Positions 36,389 to 45,803 of a stretch of DNA of 64,000 bases are shown one piece after another. The stretch spans positions 37,017-101,016 of the forward strand of contig CAZXFH010000005.1 in NCBI GenBank assembly GCA_964640055.1, given 5' to 3'. Made by a program: the position numbers and the translations under genes. Source of the stretch: CAZXFH01 sp964640055. GTDB lineage: Bacteria > Fidelibacterota > UBA2242 > JAFGTP01. How positions within the stretch are numbered: the first letter of the stretch is position 1; each line of letters opens with the position of its first letter. The notes under the pieces are model-generated. The model did no database searches and was not told the DNA's origin. It was given only the letters and a program-made list of their open reading frames with translations.

Positions 36389-37528
36389 ATGAAAAAAAGA
36401 ATGTTTCGCGGTTTGGTAATTGTCCTGCTCATGATTTCTGCAGGAGTTAATCTATTAATGGCGCAACAATCCCTGGAGGAAAGACTGCGCGCCATGGCTG
36501 AAAAGAATGCATCCTCTTATATCACCCCGATGGTGACCGCTTTCGGGTCGGGTTTGAACAGTGGTTGGTTTCATTCGGCCAAGCCCCACAAATTACTGGG
36601 ATTTGATGTAGGCATTAAAGCCATGTATGTCACTTTCCCCGAAGATCAGCAGTCTTTTCTGTTTGATGTTTCCAGTATGAACTTTACTGAGCAACTCAGC
36701 ATTGCTGGTACTAATTACAATATCAACCTGAGTGGCACAGATCTCTATCCGGAAGATAATCGGACCGTTCCGACCATTTTTGGAGAAGAAGAAGTCGGTA
36801 CAGTACCCGCTGTCAGTGATAACGGAATCGTTGGCCTGATCGAACAACAGCTGCTGGATCAGGGCGTAGACCAAACAGTTTTAAACCAATCAAGTGTGCA
36901 GAGCAATCTGCTATCAGTTGCCCAAGCGGTTCCAGATTTAGTCACACCAGGAGGCACCGGTCTCAGTTTTCTACCCTTGGCCGTGCCTCAGGCAGCGATC
37001 GGTCTCTCCATTCCCATGATGCCGATCAAGGCGGAGATCGTGGCGCGTGGTTTTCCTGAAATGGATTTGGCTGAATACGGTGTGGAAGGGATTGGCAAGC
37101 TCTCCTTCTACGGTGGCGGCGCCAAGTTGGCACTGGACCCTTTTATTCCCATCCCTTTATTCCCGGTAAATATTGCGGCCGGTGCCTATTATCAGCAGAT
37201 GTCCATTGGCGACATTTTCGAATCGACCAATAGTTTGCTCTCCCTGCAGGTCGGGAAAAACATCAACCTGTTAGTCGTTGGTCTGGGAGTTTACGGAGCG
37301 GTCGGTTTAGAAAACACCAACGTAAAGATCAATTATACCTATTTCAATGATGAGGATCCCAACGATCCCCTAAACAACACCCAGATTGACTTTGACATGG
37401 ATGGTGAAAATGAATTTCGCACCACATTAGGTGCGAGCGTACGAGTAGCTATTTTCAATCTCCACGCTGACTATACCATGGGAGCAGATGACGTAATTAC
37501 GGCCGGACTGGGGATTTCTCTCCGCTAA
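36389..37528 (+). CDS. Putative outer-membrane beta-barrel protein (DUF6588-like)
   Basis: 379 residues with a signal peptide (about 1-25, ending LMAQQ). The rest is rich in alternating strands, a GSGLNSGWFHSAKPHKLLGFD segment near 50, a proline-rich central strand (IPMMPIKAEIVARG) and a C-terminal barrel-like end (DVITAGLGISLR). The pattern recalls the DUF6588 family of Bacteroidota-type secreted or outer-membrane proteins; that match is from memory. GAGGGG precedes the ATG. A strong terminator follows 22 nt after the stop, so the gene is probably monocistronic. Function unknown. Confidence 0.75.
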   Translation: MKKRMFRGLVIVLLMISAGVNLLMAQQSLEERLRAMAEKNASSYITPMVTAFGSGLNSGWFHSAKPHKLLGFDVGIKAMYVTFPEDQQSFLFDVSSMNFTEQLSIAGTNYNINLSGTDLYPEDNRTVPTIFGEEEVGTVPAVSDNGIVGLIEQQLLDQGVDQTVLNQSSVQSNLLSVAQAVPDLVTPGGTGLSFLPLAVPQAAIGLSIPMMPIKAEIVARGFPEMDLAEYGVEGIGKLSFYGGGAKLALDPFIPIPLFPVNIAAGAYYQQMSIGDIFESTNSLLSLQVGKNINLLVVGLGVYGAVGLENTNVKINYTYFNDEDPNDPLNNTQIDFDMDGENEFRTTLGASVRVAIFNLHADYTMGADDVITAGLGISLR

Positions 37529-37550
37529 AACTTCATCCCACATCTGACAA

Positions 37551-37585
37551 AAACCTTCCGGAGTAGACACTCCGGGAGGTTTTTC
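37551..37585 (+). terminator. Rho-independent terminator
   Basis: A 14-bp stem with one mismatch (AAACCTTCCGGAGT pairing with ACTCCGGGAGGTTT), loop AGAC, then TTTTT. It lies just downstream of the outer-membrane protein gene. The following 260 bp to 37846 contain no gene I can support. Confidence 0.9.
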
Positions 37586-37846
37586 TATATCGGTCAACAT
37601 GTTCTTAGCCTCCCGGAAGTTTCCCCCACCAGACGAATCGGGTGGTTGCAGGTCGGTTACCTTTTATGCAGGCAGCAAGCTCAGCAGGGTGCCGTTTATG
37701 GTACTTTATCGGATCAACGAGGTGCTTGAGCAGCTCATTTTACTTCAGGGTATCCATAAAGGCGGGAAAAGCTGTGTAAATTTGCCGTTGTAGTTTATAA
37801 ATTATCCGGTGTGATGTCAAATGATAAGAAATAAAGGAATTAATAA

Positions 37847-38599
37847 ATGAGTAAATGGACCGGTACTATTATCGGTGGCGGAATCGGTTGGGCTTTGGGC
37901 GGCCCCCTGGGCGCGCTCATCGGAGCCTATATTGGCAGTGTCATGGGCCAGCAGGGATCAAAACGCATCGGTTCCTCGCATCCCTACAGTGACTCGACAT
38001 CAGCGCAATCCGCTCAAACCCGGTCCGGTGATTTTGCCGTGGCCTTGCTCTCTCTGTTTGCCCATGTATCCAAAGCCGACCAGCGGGTACTATCTTCTGA
38101 AGTTGCCTATGTCAAACAATTTCTGATCGAAAAATTCGGCCGCCGGAATGCCCAGGATCTGATGTATATATACAAACAAATCCTGAATCAGGACTTTGAT
38201 CTTAATCAGGTTGTGCGGCAAATTAAAACCCAAATGGACTACTACTCCCGCCTGGAGCTGATCCATATCCTGTTTGGAATAGCCCAGGCCGATAATCATA
38301 TTGATACCCGTGAAATCAATGTGATCAATGATATCGCTTTCCAATTGGGACTTTCCGAAAGAGATCTCAACTCTATCAAATCTATCTTCATCAAAACCGA
38401 AAACCAGGCCTACAAAATGTTAAATGTAAATCCCGATGATGATATCGACAAAATCAAAAAGGCCTATCGCAATCTGGCCGTAAAGTATCACCCTGATAAA
38501 GTGGCCAATCTGGGTCCGGAATTACAGGAACTGGCGGAAGAAAAATTTAAAGCCATCAATGATGCTTACCAGACCATTCGTAAGGAAAAGGGGTTTTAA
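37847..38599 (+). CDS. DjlA-like co-chaperone: glycine-zipper membrane helix, TerB and J domains
   Basis: 250 residues. An N-terminal glycine-rich hydrophobic stretch (GGGIGWALGGPLGALIGAYI, about 9-30) likely anchors it; residues about 60-180 form an all-helical TerB/DjlA domain; about 186-250 are a J domain with the HPD motif (YHPDK). J proteins stimulate DnaK ATPase. The layout is that of DjlA, a membrane-linked DnaK partner. AAAGGA precedes the ATG. The birA start codon follows its stop directly, marking the first gene of a tight five-gene operon. Confidence 0.9.
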   Translation: MSKWTGTIIGGGIGWALGGPLGALIGAYIGSVMGQQGSKRIGSSHPYSDSTSAQSAQTRSGDFAVALLSLFAHVSKADQRVLSSEVAYVKQFLIEKFGRRNAQDLMYIYKQILNQDFDLNQVVRQIKTQMDYYSRLELIHILFGIAQADNHIDTREINVINDIAFQLGLSERDLNSIKSIFIKTENQAYKMLNVNPDDDIDKIKKAYRNLAVKYHPDKVANLGPELQELAEEKFKAINDAYQTIRKEKGF

Positions 38600-39385
38600 G
38601 TGTCATCCTATACCACCCTGGACACACGGCTAAAACTAAAAATACTTGATCCGCGGATAAGACATTTTGGGACGATTGATTCAACCAACCGTTATCTGCT
38701 TGCACATTCCGATCTGCCCCACGGTATGATCGTCATGGCTGATTATCAGTCCGCAGGCCGGGGCCGCCAGGAGCGCCGTTGGCAGGCTGCCCAAAAAAGC
38801 AGTTTACTCTTCTCTGTTTTATTAAAGCATAATATCCAAAAATATCCCTTTTTTGCCTTTACCTTCTTGGCTGCTATTGGTGTGCACCAGGCGCTTTCCC
38901 AGTCGTTCCCGGACAAAAATTTTCAGTTGAAATGGCCCAATGATGTGCTGATAAATCATAAAAAACTGTGTGGAATTTTGGTGGAAAGCAATACCCTGGG
39001 TGACCAGCTCACCCATGTGGTTATCGGCATCGGGCTGAATGTTAACCAACCAATCGCTTTTTTCAGGCAGCAACAGCTTCCTGGAGCCACCTCCTTGCGC
39101 ATCATTACCAAAAAGCCGCAGGATAGAACCGAAATTCTTAAAACCGTTATTGCAGCCCTTGACCACTATCTTTACCAAGCTCGATCTGCGCCTGCTGATT
39201 TCATTCTGTCCGCATGGAAAAAACGGTGTGGCCAGCTCGGAAAATCAATCACGGTCACCACTAACAGGCAGCGCTATACCGGTCTGTTCAAGGATTTATC
39301 CGCCGACGGCCGGCTCATCCTGGAGACCGGGGGCGAAGAAATATTTTTTCACACCGCGGATGTATCCATAAATAAGGAGCCTTAA
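38600..39385 (+). CDS. birA: Biotin--[acetyl-CoA-carboxylase] ligase
   Basis: 261 residues, the short form without a DNA-binding domain, so a ligase and not the biotin repressor. Motifs: FGTIDSTN, SAGRGRQERRW (biotinyl-AMP loop), LKWPNDVL and GILVES, with a C-terminal SH3-like part. It activates biotin with ATP and attaches it to carboxyl carrier proteins. GTG start, placed directly after the preceding stop with AAGGGG upstream. It is followed 2 nt later by coaX; birA-coaX adjacency is common in bacteria. Confidence 0.95.
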   Translation: MSSYTTLDTRLKLKILDPRIRHFGTIDSTNRYLLAHSDLPHGMIVMADYQSAGRGRQERRWQAAQKSSLLFSVLLKHNIQKYPFFAFTFLAAIGVHQALSQSFPDKNFQLKWPNDVLINHKKLCGILVESNTLGDQLTHVVIGIGLNVNQPIAFFRQQQLPGATSLRIITKKPQDRTEILKTVIAALDHYLYQARSAPADFILSAWKKRCGQLGKSITVTTNRQRYTGLFKDLSADGRLILETGGEEIFFHTADVSINKEP

Positions 39386-39387
39386 TC

Positions 39388-40155
39388 ATGTTACTGGCCA
39401 TTGATATTGGTAATACCAACACTGTAGCAGGGATCTTTAAAGCCCAGAAATTAATTGAAGACTGGCGGCTGGTCAGTTCCCATACCCGGACCAGCGATGA
39501 ATACTGGATCATTGTCAAACAACTATGCCAAGATGCCGGAATCGACACAAAGGAACTCAAGGGAGTGGCCATCAGTTCGGTAGTTCCTGAGTTAACCGAC
39601 AATTTCGGTGCCATGGTAAAAAAATACCTGAAATTAAGCTCCCTGGTGGTGAATCATCAGCTCTGCCTGGGACTCAAATTACTGGTGAAGGAACCGGAAA
39701 CCATGGGCGCTGACCGGCTCTGTAACATTGTGGCTGCCAGACATCAATATCCCTATCCGGCGATTGTTATCGATCTGGGGACTGCCACTACCTTTGAAGT
39801 ACTTAACACCGCGGGTAATTATATCGGAGGTGCCATTGCACCAGGATTATATACGGCCAGTTATGAACTCACCCGGCGGGCGGCACAATTATATAAGATT
39901 TCCCTGGAATATCCATCCAAGGTGATCGGTACTACCACGCGGGAGCACTTGCAAAGTGGTATTGTAATCGGTCACCTATCCATGCTCGAAGGCATGATCT
40001 CCAAAATAAAACAGGAATTAGAGATTCCGGTTGAATCTGTGATCACCACGGGTGGATTGGCTTCCGAAATGGCCACCTATTCACCGCTGATTGACCGCGC
40101 CGACCCGGATCTAACCCTTAAAGGACTGGCCATTATATATGCCAACAATAGTTAA
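39388..40155 (+). CDS. coaX: Type III pantothenate kinase
   Basis: 255 residues. First step of coenzyme A synthesis: pantothenate to 4'-phosphopantothenate. Seen: DIGNTNTVAGIF (phosphate loop), GADRLCNIVAA, VIDLGTATTFEV, GGAIAPGL and GGLASEM. These are diagnostic of CoaX rather than CoaA. No other pantothenate kinase is in the window. AAGGAG lies upstream of the ATG. Its 3' end overlaps the next gene by 17 nt. Confidence 0.96.
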   Translation: MLLAIDIGNTNTVAGIFKAQKLIEDWRLVSSHTRTSDEYWIIVKQLCQDAGIDTKELKGVAISSVVPELTDNFGAMVKKYLKLSSLVVNHQLCLGLKLLVKEPETMGADRLCNIVAARHQYPYPAIVIDLGTATTFEVLNTAGNYIGGAIAPGLYTASYELTRRAAQLYKISLEYPSKVIGTTTREHLQSGIVIGHLSMLEGMISKIKQELEIPVESVITTGGLASEMATYSPLIDRADPDLTLKGLAIIYANNS

Positions 40156-40921
40156 GTACCACGGATTTAAGGTCCGGTGGGCTTTAATACTTCTTTTAGG
40201 ACTATCCTGTCAACATTTATCGGCGCAGAGCGAGCAATCCGTTGACGTCTATCATTATCAGGTGGACTTTTTAATGATTCCTTCGGTTAAATTATCCATG
40301 AAAATAACATATCCGCTGCCGTATAAAGACAAAACAGCAACAAAGATCGCTTTCCATACCCAAACGGTTGGTGTTTTTAATCGTCTCTACGAGGTCAATA
40401 ATCACTACCAATCCATCTATGACCCGGATAGCTACTGCATTTACTATGGCGCTAAACAGATCGAGCAACCCCATTTCAAACAACAACTGTCTGCTGTTTA
40501 CGATTCTACAGCAGTGACCTATTCCAATGGTAAAACCCTGTCCATACCACCCCAAACCCATGGCCTTTTTTCCCTGCTTATGCATCTCAGAACCCTGACT
40601 CCCGATTCTTTACAGCACCTGTCCGTCCCCTTGGAAATCGAAGGCCACCTCTATGAGGCCAGTTTCAAATTATTAAATGAAGAAATATTACTGGTTGACG
40701 ATCAAGGGATTTCAACTCATAAAATACAAATAAAATGCTTTGCCCTCAATCCGGGCCGGCCGGCGGTAGTACCGCGCTCCGATTTGTTCTACGGCAATAT
40801 TGCTGCTAAAAAGGGTGAAAAACTGATCTGGATCGAAAAAAAAGCGCCCCGTCGCATCATAAAAGCCAAATTTTCTGTTGCGCCACTCTGGTTAGTGGCT
40901 AAATTATTACCTGATGAATAA
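40139..40921 (+). CDS. DUF3108-like exported protein
   Basis: 260 residues. The signal peptide (about 12-30, ending HLSAQ) is followed by a beta-rich domain with YHYQVDFLMIPSVKLSM, DPDSYCIYY and a later IPPQTHGLFSLL, a layout recalling the DUF3108 family of periplasmic proteins of unknown function. It overlaps coaX by 17 nt and the small membrane-protein gene by 8 nt, so all belong to the birA-coaX operon. Role unknown. Confidence 0.7.
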   Translation: MPTIVKYHGFKVRWALILLLGLSCQHLSAQSEQSVDVYHYQVDFLMIPSVKLSMKITYPLPYKDKTATKIAFHTQTVGVFNRLYEVNNHYQSIYDPDSYCIYYGAKQIEQPHFKQQLSAVYDSTAVTYSNGKTLSIPPQTHGLFSLLMHLRTLTPDSLQHLSVPLEIEGHLYEASFKLLNEEILLVDDQGISTHKIQIKCFALNPGRPAVVPRSDLFYGNIAAKKGEKLIWIEKKAPRRIIKAKFSVAPLWLVAKLLPDE

Positions 40922-41306
40922 CAAATTTTCCCAAAATGTCGCTCTGTTTATCCGCCGCTATTGGAAACTAATCCTGATCTGGCTGGTTATCATTGCCAGC
41001 ATTTCCATTGGGCTCTATTTTCACATTAATAAAGAAATAATCGCGGTTGTGGTATTGGTGATCGGGATTATCAGCAATGCCTTTTCCGGCCTGGTGGCCC
41101 TGATCGCCATGATTCCGGTGCTTGGACCGCTACTTATTAAGATTCTATCCCTGCCGATCTTCTGGGTGTTAAATGCGATCGGTTATTATGTTTCCGTGAT
41201 CGCCATCAAAAAAGGATACGGCAAAGATGTGATCAACTACCGCATCATTACCGTTATATTTTTAATTGGTTTTGCCGTGGGATTCGTCATCGCTAAAATC
41301 ATTTGA
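40914..41306 (+). CDS. Small multi-pass membrane protein
   Basis: 130 residues with about four hydrophobic segments (near 17-34, 42-70, 72-97 and 108-130) and few charged residues. No family recognised. It overlaps the DUF3108-like gene and ends 8 nt inside the 3' end of the convergent cyclophilin gene, so it closes the operon beginning with the J-domain gene. Confidence 0.7.
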   Translation: MNNKFSQNVALFIRRYWKLILIWLVIIASISIGLYFHINKEIIAVVVLVIGIISNAFSGLVALIAMIPVLGPLLIKILSLPIFWVLNAIGYYVSVIAIKKGYGKDVINYRIITVIFLIGFAVGFVIAKII

Positions 41307-43275
41307 TGATCCGGGCGGACAGAATTTGATCTCCGGGCATTAATTTTTCCACCACCTGCATACCATCCACCAAGCTACCAAAACGGGTATATTCATAATC
41401 CAAGTGGGGCTGAGCAGACAGGGTAATAAAAAACTGCGAGCCCTCGGTATTTTTTCCGGAACTGGCCATGCCCACTGATCCGCACGCATAGGTCAACGGT
41501 GAGCGCTCTGTTAGGAGCGTAAAATCAGGACCTCCCCAGCCATCACCACGCGGATCACCGCCCTGTACCACAAAATTGGGCACGACCCGGTGAAAGCTCA
41601 GCCCATTATAAAAACCGGCTTCCACCAGTTTTAAAAAGGCCGCTGTTGTATAGGGAGCATAATAGCCGTCGCAGCCAATCGTAAAACTGCCTCTTGCGGT
41701 TTGGATCTGCACTTGTGGCGACAGACCATATTGGGCCAGTTGTATCAAACTGATCTGTTCAGCCGCGGCGCGATAGGGGCGTATTTCCGATCGATCTGTC
41801 CAGGATGAATCGAGAGCCATTATGGTGGCCCGTGCTTGATAGCGAATAATGTAGGTGGGACTATCAATAAAGCGTTCTACAGATGGAATTGCAGAGACCT
41901 GTTCTAATTGAGTAATAACCCCCAACATGGCCAGAATCGCCTCGTTATCACGGGGAGTTTGTAGCTCCCGGAGTCGTTTTTCCATCTTAACTGTCAAGTC
42001 CCTCAGGGCGGCCGCCGTATCTTTTATTGCTGCAGCTGCCAGAGCCATCTGAACCGGATCCCTCGACTGAAGTCCCTGATATACAACGCTCCTAAGAGAA
42101 TCAAGCGGCCATTGCTGTTGCCTTATATTTTCCCGGGCAATTTGAAGTAATCCCTGATAAGCCGGTGTGGAAACACCGGACTGGTGATGATGTGTATAGG
42201 TGTTCAACTGTGGCCAGGCCGGGTGACGCTTCCACTGTGCCAGTCCCTTGACCTTATAGGGTAATAATTCAGGGGGTACCGGCCACAAGTCATGGACTTT
42301 TAAAGTATCCGGCCCCCAACGGCCCAAAATATACTGGAGTGTCAATCCGCGAATGTGAGGTTCTGAATGTTCGCTTAAGGCATACAGCAGCTTTGACCGG
42401 GATTGGTCCATGGATATATCAGAGGGCAGTAGTGAGAGCACGGTGCTGAGAACATGGGGCTGGGAGTCTTGCAGGGCCTGTGTCCACAACAGGCCTGCAT
42501 CAGACAAAGTCGGCAATGCCCGCACCGCTTCAACCCGTACCGCCGCCGACCGGTCAGATAAAAATTGGGCATAAACCACCCCTTTACGCTCAAAATCGAT
42601 CTGACGCAACAACGCTGCCATACGGGTCCGCACAACCGGATCAGATGCATCCCGGGCGGCCAAAATACCGTCCCGATAACGCTGTAAAAGCGGCTTATCC
42701 CGGATCCTGCTCAGCGCATAGGCGGCCCAGCGCCGGTAGTCGGTCTGTGTCTCTTTTAAAAAATCCAGACAGAAGGAAATCCGTCCGGGGGTCACAACAT
42801 CCCGTTGAAAATAATAGACCAGGGCCCTTAAAAAGTCCAGTTCCAGACCGGTTATGTCAATATCATATACGATTTTTTCTATGGACGGCAGATCCGCTAC
42901 ATGTCCGAGGGCATACAGAGACTGGGTTCTGACATTATGGTTGAGATCATTGGCTAACAGATCCAGCAACTGTACGCGGGACTGATCACAATCCATTTGT
43001 CCCAAGGCAAAGGCCAGACCTTCGCGTAGCGGAGGTATGGCGTCATCGAATTGTTCTATCAGCGGAGCGGTTAACAGGGTGTCTTCTGCATTGGCCGCTA
43101 CCAGGGCCAATCGGAAGCGCCCGGGCGCAGACGCGGACTGATAGCCAGAGAGATGGGGTCCCAGGGATTTGGACTGCTGATAATTCAGCAAATGCCGCTC
43201 TGCCTTTGAAAAAGGAGAACGGGCACAGGCGGTTAATAAGCCTAAGAATAAAATGAAAAGTGCGGATTTATTAAT
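41299..43275 (-). CDS. HEAT-repeat cyclophilin-type peptidyl-prolyl isomerase lipoprotein, apparent ATT start
   Basis: The frame extends upstream of the first NTG codon (TTG at 43191) to give, from ATT at 43275, a perfect lipoprotein signal (NKSALFILFLGLLTAC, lipid Cys17). GGAGGG lies 9 nt before this ATT, overlapping the end of the upstream glycosidase gene. From ATT the protein is 658 residues: HEAT-like helices at about 60-330, a helical linker, and a cyclophilin domain at about 500-655 (FHRVVPNFVVQGGDP, GMASSGKNTEGSQFFITL). It should be a periplasmic folding factor on a lipid anchor. No ATG, GTG or TTG in frame gives the signal peptide. Confidence 0.82.
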   Translation of the reverse strand: MNKSALFILFLGLLTACARSPFSKAERHLLNYQQSKSLGPHLSGYQSASAPGRFRLALVAANAEDTLLTAPLIEQFDDAIPPLREGLAFALGQMDCDQSRVQLLDLLANDLNHNVRTQSLYALGHVADLPSIEKIVYDIDITGLELDFLRALVYYFQRDVVTPGRISFCLDFLKETQTDYRRWAAYALSRIRDKPLLQRYRDGILAARDASDPVVRTRMAALLRQIDFERKGVVYAQFLSDRSAAVRVEAVRALPTLSDAGLLWTQALQDSQPHVLSTVLSLLPSDISMDQSRSKLLYALSEHSEPHIRGLTLQYILGRWGPDTLKVHDLWPVPPELLPYKVKGLAQWKRHPAWPQLNTYTHHHQSGVSTPAYQGLLQIARENIRQQQWPLDSLRSVVYQGLQSRDPVQMALAAAAIKDTAAALRDLTVKMEKRLRELQTPRDNEAILAMLGVITQLEQVSAIPSVERFIDSPTYIIRYQARATIMALDSSWTDRSEIRPYRAAAEQISLIQLAQYGLSPQVQIQTARGSFTIGCDGYYAPYTTAAFLKLVEAGFYNGLSFHRVVPNFVVQGGDPRGDGWGGPDFTLLTERSPLTYACGSVGMASSGKNTEGSQFFITLSAQPHLDYEYTRFGSLVDGMQVVEKLMPGDQILSARIIK

Positions 43276-45529
43276 GGAAATAATCCCTCCAGAACAGTGA
43301 GATATAAGCCCCGGCTGCGCGACCGCAGGAGGGAATGGCGCCCTCGTAATCGCTGTGGTGTTCCCCGAAAAATTCAGGTAAAATATAAAAATTGTGTCCG
43401 GCTTGCTGCGTGACCCAGCTAATGAGTTTCCGTGCCTTGCTAAACCCGGTCATTTTCATGTAAGCGTTTGCCACCCGCAAATCAATGAAAACATCTTCCT
43501 GGCGGTCATACCAGGTCCCACCGGCCTGGCGATGATAGCCTACCCTGCCGTTATCCATGGTCAAATATTGATTCAGAAGAAATAAGGTGGCGCTGCTGAT
43601 CTCATCCTGCGAGGTAAAAATCCAATTGACCACCTCAATCGTAGAGGCATCCAGGTAATTATCCGGATTATTGTCTTCCAAATTACCTTTTAAAATATTT
43701 TTCTCAGGAAGATAGAGTTTTTCTTCAATAGCTTTCCGGATTGTATCGGCTGTGTTTTCGTACTTTTCCGCCTGATCCACCCGGTTGATCAGACGGGCCA
43801 AATAGGCGGCATCCAATAGCCCCCGGTAGGCACAGGCAGAAGTATAGGTGTAATGTTTACCCGGGAGATGTTTTTGCCAGGGCCCGGAATCGGCCGCGAT
43901 CAATCCCGTGCTGTCTATCCGGGAAACGAGAACATCTGCAATACGCTGAGAGATCTTGTCCCAGTAATATTCCAGAAAAACAACATCGTCACTGAGCTCG
44001 ATATAATGTCTTAGATTCCAGAGTGTTAATCCGAATCCACCCAAATTAATATTGGGTCCATTTTCATTATGATGTGAATCCTCGGTTCCATTGCCCAGGT
44101 AGGATGAAACCGAAACAGCATAATTGCGGCCGATACCATAATCATGACCTTGCCATTCAAAATGGGTATATTTCCCGCAACGGCTATTCATTAAAAACTG
44201 GAGGGCCATCAAGGCTTCGGCTGCATGTCCCGCGTCCAGCAAGGCTTCAACCGCATAGGCTTGATCCAGCGTATAGGTCCAATTGTCCTTACCCGGCGGC
44301 AGAGAAGCCATAATCTGCCCGCGGGCCGGAAATTCTTCCCGGCACTGGGCCATTTTGATAAAGGCCAGGGATTGATGGTATAGCCTCTTTTGTGCGCCGG
44401 ATATTTGATCCGGCAACCGGGTTTGAGCCTGCCACTGCTGCCACCATTCTATTTCCGCAGTCAGTGCTGAGAATCCGGGATGTTCGTTTTTATACTTCCT
44501 GAGGAACTCCTGACGGGTAATAGTCCCCTGTCCCGGGTAATAAAGGAACACGGTAAGCCACTTCCGATGGCCCTGCTGATAGGACCATTTGCCCACGTTC
44601 AGATAGGGATCCGGCTTTCTGAAAAGAAAATTCAGGGCATATTGATCAATATTGTCGCTTTCCAATACCAGAAAGAAAATCCACATGGCCTTGGAAATCC
44701 GGAAGGGTGCATAGGCATAAAGGGTCAGGTTAAAATCCCGGCCCTGCAGTAGATGTTTAATAATTCCGGTGCCGGTCAGATATCCCAGCTGCAGCGACTG
44801 GAGGGTATCCAGAAAAATGGTGTTCCCTTCATGATACACAATCGGCTTAGCCGACTCTAAAATCAGCTGGGTGGTCGTTGAATCGTCATACTGACGGTAT
44901 ATATGGGGATAAAAATGGTCGAATTCACCGGTCTCAACATTGTAATTGGCGGCACCGATACCATTGGTAAAGGGCATTTGGTAATAGGAGCGGTGGCTGG
45001 CAAAAAGCGGGGCTTTGACCGGTTTACCGGTTGGCTGAGTTATTATCTTGAGCGGTCCCCTGTAAATACCCCCCCTTTCCGACTCCTCATAGACCCGTAC
45101 CGCCAGCAGATTTTGTCTTTGCAGAAGTGTAGCGGGAAAACCATAGCACCGTTGTTGCTGGCGGGCCGACTTAAACCGGGGCGGAAATGTCCCCCGGCTA
45201 CCGATCCGTTGTCCGTTCAGATAGGTTGCATCCACATCATTGATCTGGCCCAGTAGTATCCACAGCGTATCCTGCTTTCCGCGTCTAAATATTGTGGAAT
45301 CCAGTTCAAAACGGTAACGATACCAGGCATATCCGTTGTATTGCCGTCGTAATTGGGTCTCCCAATCCCCGGGTGCTGCAATTGCGGACCAGGCCGAATC
45401 ATTGTATTCCGGTTGCGCCCAACTGCTGTCGTCACCCAGCTGAAACAACCAATCGCCTGCCAGATTGAGCTCTGCCGTAAAAGCAGTGTGCACGATAAAA
45501 ATCAAACCAATGAGGCGGAAATATTTCAT
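43271..45529 (-). CDS. Secreted six-hairpin glycosidase with GH2-like N-terminal domain
   Basis: 752 residues. Signal peptide (about 1-18). An N-terminal jelly-roll domain (about 20-165) has the GH2 sugar-binding pattern: NLAGDWLFQLGDD, DWETQ, NGYAWYRYRF, DVDATYLNGQRIG. The C-terminal part (about 370-750) is an (alpha/alpha)6 type, with PPGKDNWTYTLDQAYA, EDSHHNENGPN and GGTWYDRQED carrying likely catalytic acids. This resembles GH15-like enzymes, but I cannot name the family. It ends in the same transcript as the cyclophilin gene, which overlaps its stop by 5 nt. No clear ribosome site precedes the ATG. Confidence 0.78.
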   Translation of the reverse strand: MKYFRLIGLIFIVHTAFTAELNLAGDWLFQLGDDSSWAQPEYNDSAWSAIAAPGDWETQLRRQYNGYAWYRYRFELDSTIFRRGKQDTLWILLGQINDVDATYLNGQRIGSRGTFPPRFKSARQQQRCYGFPATLLQRQNLLAVRVYEESERGGIYRGPLKIITQPTGKPVKAPLFASHRSYYQMPFTNGIGAANYNVETGEFDHFYPHIYRQYDDSTTTQLILESAKPIVYHEGNTIFLDTLQSLQLGYLTGTGIIKHLLQGRDFNLTLYAYAPFRISKAMWIFFLVLESDNIDQYALNFLFRKPDPYLNVGKWSYQQGHRKWLTVFLYYPGQGTITRQEFLRKYKNEHPGFSALTAEIEWWQQWQAQTRLPDQISGAQKRLYHQSLAFIKMAQCREEFPARGQIMASLPPGKDNWTYTLDQAYAVEALLDAGHAAEALMALQFLMNSRCGKYTHFEWQGHDYGIGRNYAVSVSSYLGNGTEDSHHNENGPNINLGGFGLTLWNLRHYIELSDDVVFLEYYWDKISQRIADVLVSRIDSTGLIAADSGPWQKHLPGKHYTYTSACAYRGLLDAAYLARLINRVDQAEKYENTADTIRKAIEEKLYLPEKNILKGNLEDNNPDNYLDASTIEVVNWIFTSQDEISSATLFLLNQYLTMDNGRVGYHRQAGGTWYDRQEDVFIDLRVANAYMKMTGFSKARKLISWVTQQAGHNFYILPEFFGEHHSDYEGAIPSCGRAAGAYISLFWRDYFH

Positions 45530-45636
45530 ATAACAAAATTTATTGAATTAATTAAAAAGAACAATAATTCTTTCGCATATTTTTTAAACTGAATTGCGGA
45601 TTGATTTGGAAGGCTTCATTGTGATTAGTTTTTAAA

Positions 45637-45660
45637 ATCTAAGGCCCGGGCTTTTTAGAT
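45637..45660. terminator. Candidate hairpin downstream of the methyltransferase gene
   Basis: Inverted repeat ATCTAA...TTAGAT around a GCCCGGGC core, with TTTTAAAAA following on the minus strand. It sits 140 bp beyond the end of the methyltransferase gene in a 274-bp spacer with nothing else recognisable. May be a terminator for that gene. Confidence 0.4.
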
Positions 45661-45803
45661 CCATTTTTCCTTGATTTTTACTGGTTATTTCAAAACAAAT
45701 TCAAAGGCTTGGTAGTGGTCAAGTTGGATGGTCTGGTCTTGGGGGCTTCTTTGAATGATTTATCCGGGACTGTTTTCGATCTGTTTCAACGACGAGAGTA
45801 AAG

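Noticed and set aside
37599..37793. 64-residue open frame after the terminator
   Set aside because: No ribosome site, no recognisable family and odd composition; the 260-bp spacer is better left without a gene.
43189..43191. TTG as the start of the cyclophilin gene
   Set aside because: It would remove the whole signal peptide and lipobox that the upstream frame encodes, and has no good ribosome site.
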